The notes: generated by a model from the letters alone, not told the origin. DNA of 64,000 nt from Oceanospirillum beijerinckii DSM 7166 (GCF_000422425.1 NZ_AULT01000029.1:1-64000), one strand, 5' to 3'. Positions 1 to 9,667 are shown, numbered from the stretch's first letter. Program-made: numbers and translations.

Positions 1-2
1 GA

Positions 3-188
3 GCAAAGCTCTATATGGCAGCAGTCAGTTGTTTACAACATAACCCAGATATTCGACATCAATTTAAGCGTTTAGTAGAGAAGGGTAAAAGTAAAATGCA
101 GGCCCTGTGCGCAGGTATGCGCAAGCTTGTTCAAATTTGTTTTGGTGTTGTAAAGCATCAAAGCGAATATCACCCTCAATCAGCCTAA
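3..188 (+). CDS. IS110-family transposase, C-terminal fragment cut by window edge
   Basis: An open frame enters from the left edge and stops at TAA 186-188, giving 61 residues. Its pattern (MAAVSCLQHNP, then VEKGKSKMQALCAGMRKL) is typical of the C-terminal transposase_20 part of IS110/IS1111-type transposases, where an 'AA..A..NP' segment is followed by 'GK..K.A..A.MRKL'. The start and the DEDD catalytic domain lie outside the window, so whether the element is intact cannot be judged. It sits downstream of the type I secretion operon on the opposite strand. Confidence 0.8.
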   Translation, partial: AKLYMAAVSCLQHNPDIRHQFKRLVEKGKSKMQALCAGMRKLVQICFGVVKHQSEYHPQSA

Positions 189-243
189 AAGAGCTGTTGA
201 AGGTGATTTGGAGAGATGGTATCTACAACAACTTATCTGGAAC

Positions 244-295
244 AAAAAAGCCGCACGCTCTGATCTGTAATCAAATCAATGCGTGCGGCTTTTTA
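244..295. terminator. Bidirectional Rho-independent terminator
   Basis: The arms AAAAAGCCGCACGC and GCGTGCGGCTTTTT pair perfectly around a 22-base loop. A-runs and T-runs on both sides make it usable in both directions. It can end the transposase transcript on plus and the HlyD-ending operon on minus. Confidence 0.85.
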
Positions 296-354
296 ATTTC
301 AATCTGGTTGCTAATCCATGGCTAATCCAAATGAGTGCCACTAGCCCTGATTGA

Positions 355-1710
355 TTAACGCTCTCTAAAGCCTTGCGACAGGGCTTTAGTCACAGGATCA
401 GACAGATAAGCCAGCAGAGTTTTATAACCGGTCAAAACCTCTGCGGTTACTGTCATACCCGGCAGAATCGGATAACGCTTATCGCCTTTAGTCAGATAGG
501 TTTTTTCCAGGCTCACCCAACCTTTAAAGTAAGGGTTCCCTCTGTCATCTAACGTGCTGAAAGCCGATACCCGGACTAGCTCACCCGTTGCAAAGCCATA
601 ACGGGCAAAGTCATAACTGGTCACTTTTACATTAACTTCCTGTCCAACCTGCACATAACCGATATCTTCGGGAGGGATGCGTACTTCGGCCTCCAATTCA
701 ACATCTTCAGGTACAATCTGCATCAAAACAGAGCCTGGCTGAACAACCTGCCCCGCGTTATTCACTTCTAAATTAAACACTAAGCCATCTGCTGGTGACC
801 TCACCCACAGATCACCCAAACGGGAGTTGATTTTCTTCAGCTCTTCTTCTGTTTCTGCAATTTCACCTTCCAGGATATCCAGTTGATCCAGAGGAGCTTG
901 CAGGATCTGATTACGCGCTTCAAAGAAGCGACTCTTCGCTTCTGCCAATTCGCGATTGGTCAGGTCGATCTCTTTGCGAATTCTTTCCTCTTCGCCCTGT
1001 GCGGCTACAGCTGCACGCTGGGTTTCAAGTAGGGTAATACGTGTCACCAGACGTTTTTCAAACATCTTCTCACGCATTTCAAACATCTCAGAAGTCAGCT
1101 CTTTCTGCTTAATCGCTGCGGCCAGAGACTCTTCCAACTGAGCCAGACGGGATTCACGCTGCCTAATTTGCTGCCGAACCACATCAAGCGTGGACCTGCG
1201 CACAGAGAGCTGGTTCACCAGCTGCTGCTTCTGCACACTCACCATCACCGGATACTCTTGTTCAAACTCAGAAAAATCCGGTTCGCGATCAGATACAAAC
1301 GCCTCCTGACGCTCAGAGCGCATTTTCAGAGATGCCAGGCGTGACTGTATCTGACGTAAGTCTGACAGGTTTCTCTCATCATCCAACTTCAGCAGCATAT
1401 CGCCTTTCTTCACCGGCATACGCTCCTGAACCAAAACCTCAGACACTGTACCGCCATTCAGGTGCTGTACAATTTTGATTTGGCCAGATGGCACGATCTC
1501 ACCGGGAGCAGAAGTGACCTCCGCTAACTCAGTCACCGATGCCCAGATCGCAAAACTGATCATCATTATCGCAACCAGATATAAAATCGGTCGTGCATAG
1601 ACAGGAATCAGTTCGTCTTCAATCTGTACCGTCTCGGATAACAATCTGCGCTGACGTCTGCCCAGGGTGACTCCAGAGTCAGTGTTTTTATCGACTTTTT
1701 GCTTAGACAT
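355..1710 (-). CDS. HlyD-family membrane fusion protein of a type I secretion system
   Basis: This is a 451-residue periplasmic adaptor that would bridge the inner-membrane ABC exporter and the TolC-like outer-membrane channel. After a short charged cytoplasmic N-terminus there is one transmembrane segment (about residues 43-62, PILYLVAIMMISFAIWA). A lipoyl/barrel half follows (GEIVPSGQIKIVQHLNGGTV), then a long helical hairpin rich in Gln/Glu/Arg (about 120-290). The second barrel half contains VRSPADGLVFNLEVNNAGQV, and the C-terminal beta domain ends in LPGMTVTAEVLTG. Length and layout match the HlyD/LapC/PrtE family. Its ATG overlaps the stop of the upstream ABC gene, so the two are translationally coupled. 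It is the last gene of the four-gene operon; the terminator at 244-295 follows. Confidence 0.93.
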   Translation of the reverse strand: MSKQKVDKNTDSGVTLGRRQRRLLSETVQIEDELIPVYARPILYLVAIMMISFAIWASVTELAEVTSAPGEIVPSGQIKIVQHLNGGTVSEVLVQERMPVKKGDMLLKLDDERNLSDLRQIQSRLASLKMRSERQEAFVSDREPDFSEFEQEYPVMVSVQKQQLVNQLSVRRSTLDVVRQQIRQRESRLAQLEESLAAAIKQKELTSEMFEMREKMFEKRLVTRITLLETQRAAVAAQGEEERIRKEIDLTNRELAEAKSRFFEARNQILQAPLDQLDILEGEIAETEEELKKINSRLGDLWVRSPADGLVFNLEVNNAGQVVQPGSVLMQIVPEDVELEAEVRIPPEDIGYVQVGQEVNVKVTSYDFARYGFATGELVRVSAFSTLDDRGNPYFKGWVSLEKTYLTKGDKRYPILPGMTVTAEVLTGYKTLLAYLSDPVTKALSQGFRER

Positions 1711-4700
1711 CAGCTCAAACCTGCCATAATTTTATTTTCAACATCAGCATAAGGACCTCTAGCAGTCACAGCCCCACCTTCCATATAAAGAATATGATCC
1801 GCCATTTTCAAATGACTCGGTCGAGGAGTGACGACAATCAGAGTCACTCGACCTCTGAACCAATTAATACAACGCACTAGAGCCTCTTCGCCCGCATCAT
1901 CCATACCATTGCCCGGCTCATCCAGCAGCACAATAGAGGCCGGTTTTAGAATGGTTCTTGCCAGGGATAGACGCTGACGGAAACCATTCGATAGCTGATC
2001 AGCACCACTATTAGAGATCCGGGTTCTGAAACCATCTTCCAACTGTTCAATATCTTTCAGGATACCCGCCATCTCTGCAGCCCATCTCAACTCCTCATCC
2101 GTTGCCCCCGGATGAACCAAGCGCAGGTTCTGGGCCACGGTGCCGTAGAAAATGTCACACTTCTGAGGCATATAACTCACAATAGACCGTAAGTGGTTAG
2201 CCGAAATTTGACGCGTATCGATCGTATCAATTCGAATTGAACCGGCCTGAGGCGAATACAAACGACTGATCAGGGTCAATAATGTTGACTTACCAGCACC
2301 ATCAGGCCCGGTAATGCCCAGAAATTTACCTGGTGGTGCATTAAAGGAGATACCCAGCAACGCCGGATCCAAATTCGCGGCATAGCGGAAAGAAACCCGT
2401 GAGAATGAAATATCACCATTGGAGACAAAACGGTTCGCCTGGCTAGTGGTGCCATCAGACTCAATACCCAGTTTCATTAACTGATTCACCTGATGGATAT
2501 TGGTCGAAATTCGCGACCAACTACTCAAAGCCGTAAATAGGTTTTGTAATGGGCCGATAACTCTCCAGGTTAAAATCATTGTCGCCATGATAGTACCTGG
2601 GGTGATCTGTCCTAAAATCACCAGATAGGCCGATAAAGCCATTACCAGAATCCCGGTCATGCTACCAATTAGATGAGCAATACTGCCGACTTTCATTTGT
2701 GATTGTTGTTCATGGAAACCTGCCACAGCTGCTTCGCCACTCAAGTTTCTAAAACGACGCAACCAGACGTTTTTAGCCCCTACTGAGCGCAGCGCCTTCA
2801 TTGTAGTCAAGGTTTCATCAATCAATTCAGAACGGCGGCCGACTTTGTCAGAAGAGTTATCTGAAGCACGATCTGTCAGGGGGCGCGTGATATATAGAAG
2901 AATAGCGAAGGCCACAACCGCTCCTGTCAACAATGCCCCTGCCCACGGGTTCAGGATATAGATCACGGTTAACAGAATAATACTGGCTGGCAGGTCGAAG
3001 ATCAGCAGCACCAAGGGGCCTAAGAACAGGTCTCTTAAGCGCTCCAGGCTTTTAATCCGTCCAATCTGGCGACTAACCGATACTCCATTCAGAGAAGTGG
3101 TTGGCAGACGTATCACCCGATCAAAAATGCCGTTACCCAGGACATACTCAACACGCCCTCCAATATAGGCCAACAAGCGACTACGCAAAGTATTCAGGAA
3201 CCAACCTAACATAATCGCTATTACTGCCCCGGCGAGGAGATGCCCACCCATCAGGGCATCCCCGGTCGGTAAGACAGAGTCAAACACGGAACGCACAAAC
3301 AGGGAGGGCGCAATCGCAAGAATAGTACTGATAACGGTAGTAAAGAAAATCAGCATAATGTGCTTTCTAAACTTCCAGAATAACTCCGTTACCCATTTTT
3401 TCTTATTCTGCTGCGGATCAGCTTTGATCTCCTGGAAGACATAGATATCTCCCTTATCTTTTAAGGAGTAAAGCACCTCTTCTTCGTTCGTTTCGCTATT
3501 AAATGAGCGATAGCCACCGTCAGGTAACTGCTCAATAATAACGACAGCAGGCTTATTATCCGGCACTAGAATACACGGCAATAAGCGATTGTCGAAGTTT
3601 TTAAAGCTATTGCCAAAATAGCGCGAACGGTAACCTAAGTTTGCCAGCGTGCTGAAGTAGTAGGAAATATCGACATGGTCAGCCAGGTGCGGTAACGCCT
3701 CTGCCAGATCACGGGGTGAACCGGACCAGCCCAATTTATTCAATACAGGAACTAATGCGCGGGACAGATCAGACTTATTAAAAACACGAGTCGCAATGAT
3801 CGATTCAAAGTCAGTATCAACCTCGGGCCTTTCGATGAGCACAATATCCTTGTTATCAGCAAAGTAGCGGCGATCCTGCTCATCTTCAACCAGATCACCA
3901 TCCTGAATTTTGTAAACCTTATCCGCCAGACGAGTTAGGGATGGGCGGTTAGCCACCAGCACCATGGTCAGTTCACCCTTTCGGTTTTCCAGGAACTGAC
4001 GCAATTTTTTATCACCTTCGAAGTCGAGGGAGTTATTGGCTTCATCAAAGAGAATCACATCCGGGTCGTGCACCAGGGCCCGAACGATCGTGATCATCTG
4101 TTTTACCCCCATAGGTAAAACTTCACTGGCGTTCTCACCCAGAGGTGTTTGATAACCCTGCTTCATGCCCGCTACAACCAGATCAAGCCCCAACTCTTCT
4201 GACAGCTCTAATGCCCGCTTTTCCAGCTCAGGCTCAAACATGGTCAGGTTATCCAGAATGGAGCCAACAAAAACCGTGCCCACTTGCGGCAATAAGGCGA
4301 TTTTTCTACGAACCGAATCACCATCAAACTCAGTCAAAGGCGTACCATCAATAAGTACAACACCTTCGCTGGGTTGCTCCAAACCATTTAACAGGGATAA
4401 CAAACTGCTTTTACCACTACCGCTGTCACCGCGAATCGCAATACAGGTGCCCGCAGGCAAGGACAGGTTCAGGTTACTGAATACAGCACTAAAGCCTTCA
4501 TGGGTCGCATACCCCAGGGTCACATTCTTCAGGGACACAGAGTGAGAGATCGCTTCAAGCTCTGGCTTATTGCCTTCATCCACTATTGGCATATTCATAA
4601 TGGATTCAACGCGCTTATTACCAGCAATAAACGACTGATAACGCAACCAGGTGCCTAAGCCTTTTCTTAAAGGTTGCAGAGAACGGACAGAGAGCAACAT

Positions 4701-5597
4701 ACAGGCAGCCAGTGCACCGGATGTAATTTCACCATCAATGGTTTTGATCGCTCCAAAGAAAATAACCAAAACGATCATCACCTGGGACATAGCACCGCCC
4801 AGGCTGTTAGCGAAAGCACTGCCAAAGAACAGGCTTTCGCCCTGCGTGGCACTGGCTTCTTTCAAACGCTCATAACGGCGTAGCATAATGCTTTCTACTG
4901 ACATGGTCTTAATAGATAACACACCTGCCAACACTTCAGTTAAGAAGCTGATACGTCTCTCATCATTGATGTCTTTCTCTAAAACCTGCTTATACATCCA
5001 GCGACCAAAGAAGACGACAACGATAGAGAAGATACACAACAGCGCGATAGGCACTAATACCAGATCACCAGCAATCAGATAGATCACATAAAGGAAGAGC
5101 GCGACAAAAGGCAGGTCAAGCAGTACCAACAGAGTTTGACCTGAATAAACATCAGCGACCCGTGAGATTGATTGAACTTTCTCCGCGTAGGCCCCCGGTT
5201 CTTCTTTTGAAAAGACCCTCATAGGCACCAGGAAGAACTTTTCTAACGCCTGATTTGAAGCTTTATGTTTAAAACGGGCCCCTAACCAGTTAGTTACAGT
5301 ACCATTTACATCCTTCATCAGTTCTTCCAGAATCAGAATCAGGATAACACCAAAGACAATAAAAACCAGAGTCTCAATGGACTGGTTTTTTAATACCCGG
5401 TCAAAAATCTGTAAAATACTTAATGGCATTGCTAATGCCAAAATATTAGCTATTAACGATGTAAAAATAATCATCGGTAATAGTCGTTTAAGATCTGGAG
5501 AACAGAGAATTTTCTTCAGAGAACTGAAAAGGTTATGACCTAAATCATCCGAACTCTGATCGTTTCCAGAACGTGAGCCATTGCTGTTATTTGCCAT
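1710..5597 (-). CDS. Tandem-fused type I secretion ABC exporter (two TMD-NBD units with a C39-like domain between)
   Basis: The protein has 1295 residues, about twice the usual T1SS ABC protein. Unit 1: membrane domain (about 38-330), then an ATPase with Walker A GDSGSGKSS (390-398), degenerate signature LPMGVKQ (494-500) and Walker B VILFDEA (514-520). Residues about 600-725 resemble a C39-like (LapB/HlyB CLD) domain without an obvious catalytic Cys. Unit 2: membrane domain (about 745-1030), Walker A GPDGAGKST, signature LSNGFRQ and Walker B IVLLDEP (about 1222). In both ATPases the H-loop histidine is replaced: Asn in VLVANRPS (about 550) and Pro in VVTPRPS (about 1258). A normal transporter is a homodimer of one unit, so the fusion would give both halves in one chain. 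It lies 4 bases after the regulator gene and overlaps the HlyD gene. Assignment to T1SS is firm; the substrate is unknown. Confidence 0.92.
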   Translation of the reverse strand: MANNSNGSRSGNDQSSDDLGHNLFSSLKKILCSPDLKRLLPMIIFTSLIANILALAMPLSILQIFDRVLKNQSIETLVFIVFGVILILILEELMKDVNGTVTNWLGARFKHKASNQALEKFFLVPMRVFSKEEPGAYAEKVQSISRVADVYSGQTLLVLLDLPFVALFLYVIYLIAGDLVLVPIALLCIFSIVVVFFGRWMYKQVLEKDINDERRISFLTEVLAGVLSIKTMSVESIMLRRYERLKEASATQGESLFFGSAFANSLGGAMSQVMIVLVIFFGAIKTIDGEITSGALAACMLLSVRSLQPLRKGLGTWLRYQSFIAGNKRVESIMNMPIVDEGNKPELEAISHSVSLKNVTLGYATHEGFSAVFSNLNLSLPAGTCIAIRGDSGSGKSSLLSLLNGLEQPSEGVVLIDGTPLTEFDGDSVRRKIALLPQVGTVFVGSILDNLTMFEPELEKRALELSEELGLDLVVAGMKQGYQTPLGENASEVLPMGVKQMITIVRALVHDPDVILFDEANNSLDFEGDKKLRQFLENRKGELTMVLVANRPSLTRLADKVYKIQDGDLVEDEQDRRYFADNKDIVLIERPEVDTDFESIIATRVFNKSDLSRALVPVLNKLGWSGSPRDLAEALPHLADHVDISYYFSTLANLGYRSRYFGNSFKNFDNRLLPCILVPDNKPAVVIIEQLPDGGYRSFNSETNEEEVLYSLKDKGDIYVFQEIKADPQQNKKKWVTELFWKFRKHIMLIFFTTVISTILAIAPSLFVRSVFDSVLPTGDALMGGHLLAGAVIAIMLGWFLNTLRSRLLAYIGGRVEYVLGNGIFDRVIRLPTTSLNGVSVSRQIGRIKSLERLRDLFLGPLVLLIFDLPASIILLTVIYILNPWAGALLTGAVVAFAILLYITRPLTDRASDNSSDKVGRRSELIDETLTTMKALRSVGAKNVWLRRFRNLSGEAAVAGFHEQQSQMKVGSIAHLIGSMTGILVMALSAYLVILGQITPGTIMATMILTWRVIGPLQNLFTALSSWSRISTNIHQVNQLMKLGIESDGTTSQANRFVSNGDISFSRVSFRYAANLDPALLGISFNAPPGKFLGITGPDGAGKSTLLTLISRLYSPQAGSIRIDTIDTRQISANHLRSIVSYMPQKCDIFYGTVAQNLRLVHPGATDEELRWAAEMAGILKDIEQLEDGFRTRISNSGADQLSNGFRQRLSLARTILKPASIVLLDEPGNGMDDAGEEALVRCINWFRGRVTLIVVTPRPSHLKMADHILYMEGGAVTARGPYADVENKIMAGLS

Positions 5598-5601
5598 AAT
5601 A

Positions 5602-7233
5602 CTAATCTAACTTTAACTGACCAGAGAAAAGATAACCAACTACTTCTTTTACTAAGCTATTCCTGTAGCGTACACTTTTGCCATCGGTTTCCAGTACACC
5701 TATGCTGGCAGCACGTTTCACCGATTTATAAACAGCATCTGTACTATCCTGCATAATTTTACCTAATTTGTTTAACGATACTGTATCCGCCTGATCTGCC
5801 AAACAATACAAAAGCTTCCAATCCATATTAAAACGATCCAAACGGGATGCGATGGTAATCACAAGAGCGATAGATATACTATTTCCTTCTCCCCGGGCCA
5901 TCTCAATAGCAAACAAAGGGACACCTCTCGAACGATTAGCGATATCCTCAACCAGCAATGCTCCCAAATCATATGGTTGCAAAAGCTCAGCTACCTGTGA
6001 GATATCCATTCGGCTTAAATGAACAAAGTTAACCTCTGCGGTATCAATGTAATCACTTTTTAATAGCTGACGACCCGACAACAGTACTTTTCTGTTTGCA
6101 CCAAGATGCTGAAGGCTGATGAAAAAGGCCTCTTTCTCTTCCTTAGAAAATAGATGTACATCATCTAAAATAAGCAAACTTTTAGCCTTGGCATCTGATC
6201 TTAACTGTTCATAAAGAACCTCAACGCTATCGACCATGCAGCAGCTAATTCCATCCCAGATACCAGTGGGCGTTACATTCAGAAAAGTGAGCTGATATCC
6301 ATTCTTCTCACTTTCTCTGGCTAATTGACGGCAGATACGAGACTTACCCATACCACTTTCGCCATCCAGCAACATCAGTCCGTTATCAGAACGAGGGGAT
6401 AAAAAGTGAAGTAGCTCTGCCAGTTCTTGCTGACGCCCTGAAAGAGGCTTATCGCAACCAGCATCCCAAACATTTAATTGCCAGGCCTGATTAAAATTGA
6501 TCTGCTCAGGTACTCTGCCATCCAAAGCGATATCATAGGCCTTCATAATCCACTGACATGAATCATCCAATAACAGATAGTCTTCATCAGCCTGGAACAG
6601 CAGCTGATGAGCACGCGCAATGACTCGACTTGCCACAGCATCCCCGGACCAACCACCAAAACGGTTTTGGCTGACCGATGCGATGCCAGCGACCAAAGCT
6701 CCATACAGTACAATTGAAGAGTCCAGCTGCTTCAACTGTTTATGAAGGTCTCCGGCAATAAAAAGAGCGGCCCTCAAATCATATTCAGAAGAGCGTTTTA
6801 AGCCGAAAACAAGCTCACCTTCGCCATCATCACGATGGACAAAGTGTGCATTATGGTCAAATGCAGCACCGGATAAAAAATCATAAAACTGTCTATTGGC
6901 TTTACGGGTTCCACCGCTAAAGCGCAGACTCAGTACAATACAGGGCCGGCGGGCATGAATACGGTTAACATCTTTCTTATGCAGCAGTTCTTTCCCCAGG
7001 GAAGCCGCCATGGTTCGATTACTGACATTAAGCTTCTTAAAAATAGCAACAACGTGCTGTTTCACTGTCCCCAGACTGATATCCAGTTCTCTGGCGATCT
7101 CTTTATTAACCTTCCCAGCCTGCATTAAGCTCAAAATCTGCTCCTGACGGGCGGTCAGCTGGACACCTGAACGTTCAGCCTGCCCTTCAACCTGCACTTG
7201 TTCACTGGCACTTTCGAGCTTATCCGCAACCAT
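5602..7233 (-). CDS. LuxR-type regulator with cyclase-like region and P-loop ATPase module
   Basis: This 543-residue protein has its GerE/LuxR helix-turn-helix at the N-terminus (about 26-82; LTARQEQILSLMQAGKVNKE, then LGTVKQHVVAIFKKLNVSNR), the reverse of most LuxR proteins. Residues about 98-225 look like a degenerate class III nucleotide-cyclase homology fold (IVLSLRF at its start, FGGWSGDAVASRVIARAHQL near its end). That comparison is by pattern only, and metal-binding Asp residues are not evident. An AAA/STAND-like ATPase follows with Walker A DGESGMGKSR (about 290-299) and Walker B SLLILDDVH (about 352-360), then a helical C-terminus. ATG 7233 lies 8 bases after AAGGA; a GTG sits directly upstream at 7236. 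The gene lies between the TolC-like and ABC genes (gaps of 19 and 4 bases), so it probably controls this operon or its substrate (inference). Confidence 0.85.
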   Translation of the reverse strand: MVADKLESASEQVQVEGQAERSGVQLTARQEQILSLMQAGKVNKEIARELDISLGTVKQHVVAIFKKLNVSNRTMAASLGKELLHKKDVNRIHARRPCIVLSLRFSGGTRKANRQFYDFLSGAAFDHNAHFVHRDDGEGELVFGLKRSSEYDLRAALFIAGDLHKQLKQLDSSIVLYGALVAGIASVSQNRFGGWSGDAVASRVIARAHQLLFQADEDYLLLDDSCQWIMKAYDIALDGRVPEQINFNQAWQLNVWDAGCDKPLSGRQQELAELLHFLSPRSDNGLMLLDGESGMGKSRICRQLARESEKNGYQLTFLNVTPTGIWDGISCCMVDSVEVLYEQLRSDAKAKSLLILDDVHLFSKEEKEAFFISLQHLGANRKVLLSGRQLLKSDYIDTAEVNFVHLSRMDISQVAELLQPYDLGALLVEDIANRSRGVPLFAIEMARGEGNSISIALVITIASRLDRFNMDWKLLYCLADQADTVSLNKLGKIMQDSTDAVYKSVKRAASIGVLETDGKSVRYRNSLVKEVVGYLFSGQLKLD

Positions 7234-7252
7234 CACGATAATCCTTCAATCG

Positions 7253-9667
7253 CTATTGTTTTAATTCCAAGAGTATATTGTGTTCACCCCAAGATACGGT
7301 CACACCGCTTTCATCAATCGACTTGATAACGCCTCCACCATACACGCGGTCACCAACACGGTGAGAGTAAACACGTCCGGCGCGGGCACTGCCCCAACGC
7401 AAATAGGCAAGCACTGAGCCATCATCGCGCTGTTCGATCGACTCGACGACATACAGAGGCTGTAAACGTACACCACTGTTATCGAAATTCAGAATAGCCA
7501 GATCTTTTTTAAGTGCTACGATACGGCCATTAGAGTATAAGTCTGCATTGACTTGATACTTCCATACTCTAAAGGTGTTGTTACCAATCAGCCAGGCATG
7601 AGCGCCATCTGACTTCAGCAGAGAGTACAACAGCCCACGTTTATCGATGACAGAGCCCTCTTGTATCTGCTCTTCTTCCAGAGTGCCTGAAGTTTGTTCA
7701 CCCGGGAGAAGCTTACTCTCTTCGTTATCCTCAATATCATCTTCAAGCAGGGCAACCAGAGACTCACTTGCATACCTCTTATCAACCAGGAAAACGCCAT
7801 CTACCTCAAAGTTGTCGTCAGGTTGAAAAACAATACAACGCTGCTGATTTTTTCTGAGCATCGAACACCAATCTTCAGCCTCGTCCTTATTTTGGAAGCC
7901 TGTAATATTCAGTGCATACCAGGAAGCCTGGCGCTGTTTCTCGCTGTCTGTAAAACCAATACGCTCTGCCAATAACGCTTTCGCCGGACGAATATCCTGA
8001 TAGCGACGTCTAAAATCTTTTAATACAGACTCTGTTGCAAAAGCATCAAAAACCCCGGAGAGACGTACTAACCAACGCTCTTTACCTCGATAGCGTTCGG
8101 GTTCAACCAGCCAACCCTCTTCACCCTCAACCCAGGAAGGGCCGGATAATTCATCAGCTTTCTCCTGCTCACCCGCATCTAGAGCGGCAATAGATCCTTT
8201 TACTTGGCTTGTACCGGAATAAGCACCGCGATAGGGAATACCACCACCCAGTGCACCATACAGGTCAATAAAAGATTGGTAATACTCCAGATAGAAGGTG
8301 AAAAGCTCATCTTTCCGGCGCTGGTAGGAGTGCGTTGAGTCCAGGAAAGTTAAGAAGTCGATCCCTCCAGCACGGTAAGAATCCAAGCCTAAATCCAGTG
8401 CCTCTTTAGCTGCTTCAGTAGAAGTCTTCTGCATGCTCAGACGGCGCTCAGTGAACTTGATCCCATTTAAGGCATCTCTTGCCTGCTGCAAGCCGGAATA
8501 GACATTGAATACATAAGTTTCGACCAACTCAGCTCTCACCGCCTGAGCAAACTTAATTTGTTGCTCTCTTCGACCACCGTCAAATATTGTTGCAGTCAGG
8601 TTAGAGACAAAATTCCACATCAGGGTATGTGGCTGGAATAACTGGCTGGCACTGGCAGAGCCAAAACCTATTTCTGCAGCTAATTCTAAAGAAGGCAGAA
8701 GCGCTTTACGGGCCACATCAATATCAGCGTCAGCGGCTAACATTGCAGCTTCTATGGCCTGAATATCAGGACGTCGCAAAATATAAGCAGAAGAAATACC
8801 TTGCACCTGTGAGGGGAATGTCAAAGAGTCCAGACCCAGATCAGATAACCTCAACTCACCTGGTGCAACCCCTACCAAACGTGCAATACGGTTTGCAACT
8901 TGCTCCTTACTCAATTCAAGGGTTGGTAAAACAACCCGTGAATTGTAAACAGAGGAGCGCTGTATCTGCATCTCAACAACTGTCGCATCGCCTTGTTCAT
9001 ACAAGTCAGCCATGGCCTTAAGCATGGAGTTCAGAGCGGTATCGCTTTCTCTGGCACTACGAATACGATCATTTAAAGCCAGGTATTCGAGATAAGCTTT
9101 GGACAGATCGGTTATCGTCTGAAGTAGACGGGCATCATATTCATAAACCGCCCGCTGAAGACGATACTGTGATGCCTGAGCAAAGCTGGCGCGCTCACCC
9201 CAGATATCAACGGTATAACGAGCATTTAAACCCACCTCGAACTCTTCATCCGAGCTTGGGCTACTGCCTTTAGGCACCGAACCCAGGCCACCCTCGGGAG
9301 CCTCTAAGGTATAACCCGCTGTTGTCGTGACTTCAGGCAGAGTCTGAGCATAATCCTGAATTGAGCGTGCTTTAGCCTGCACAACCCTCTGCGCTGAGAT
9401 TTGTAACTGTTGGTTATTGACGATCATTCTGTCAATCAGCTTCTCTAGCTCAGCACTACCCAGGTGTCGCCACCAAAGACCAAAGTATTTATCATCTGGA
9501 ACCGAAACCGGTGGGCTTTTATCAACTTCTGGCGCGTTATTATCCACGACAGAAGCCTGCTCACCAATCTCAGGAACTGTAACGACATCTTCATCCATCG
9601 GTTCTAACTTGGAAGAACAGCCTACTAGAAAAACTAGAAAACCAGCTAAACAGATAAGTTGCTTCAC
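7253..9667 (-). CDS. TolC/NodT-type outer membrane lipoprotein with SPOR-like C-terminal extension
   Basis: The outer-membrane channel component of the T1SS. GTG 9667 is preferred: GGAG lies 8 bases upstream, and it yields a classical lipoprotein leader (MKQLICLAGFLVFLVGC, lipobox LVGC). Longer frames reach 9739 without a better ribosome site. Residues about 60-500 carry the OprM/NodT pattern of two efflux-protein repeats (WWRHLGSAELEKLIDRMIVN; later YILRRPDIQAIEAAMLAADA and ATIFDGGRREQQIKFAQAVR). Family members normally end near 470-500 residues, whereas this one continues for some 300 more. The extension includes a SPOR-like segment (about 545-660; WYALNITGFQNKDEAEDWCS) and a beta-rich tail. 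SPOR domains bind denuded peptidoglycan, so the extension may tether the channel to the wall (inference). It is the first gene of the operon. Confidence 0.9.
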   Translation of the reverse strand: MKQLICLAGFLVFLVGCSSKLEPMDEDVVTVPEIGEQASVVDNNAPEVDKSPPVSVPDDKYFGLWWRHLGSAELEKLIDRMIVNNQQLQISAQRVVQAKARSIQDYAQTLPEVTTTAGYTLEAPEGGLGSVPKGSSPSSDEEFEVGLNARYTVDIWGERASFAQASQYRLQRAVYEYDARLLQTITDLSKAYLEYLALNDRIRSARESDTALNSMLKAMADLYEQGDATVVEMQIQRSSVYNSRVVLPTLELSKEQVANRIARLVGVAPGELRLSDLGLDSLTFPSQVQGISSAYILRRPDIQAIEAAMLAADADIDVARKALLPSLELAAEIGFGSASASQLFQPHTLMWNFVSNLTATIFDGGRREQQIKFAQAVRAELVETYVFNVYSGLQQARDALNGIKFTERRLSMQKTSTEAAKEALDLGLDSYRAGGIDFLTFLDSTHSYQRRKDELFTFYLEYYQSFIDLYGALGGGIPYRGAYSGTSQVKGSIAALDAGEQEKADELSGPSWVEGEEGWLVEPERYRGKERWLVRLSGVFDAFATESVLKDFRRRYQDIRPAKALLAERIGFTDSEKQRQASWYALNITGFQNKDEAEDWCSMLRKNQQRCIVFQPDDNFEVDGVFLVDKRYASESLVALLEDDIEDNEESKLLPGEQTSGTLEEEQIQEGSVIDKRGLLYSLLKSDGAHAWLIGNNTFRVWKYQVNADLYSNGRIVALKKDLAILNFDNSGVRLQPLYVVESIEQRDDGSVLAYLRWGSARAGRVYSHRVGDRVYGGGVIKSIDESGVTVSWGEHNILLELKQ

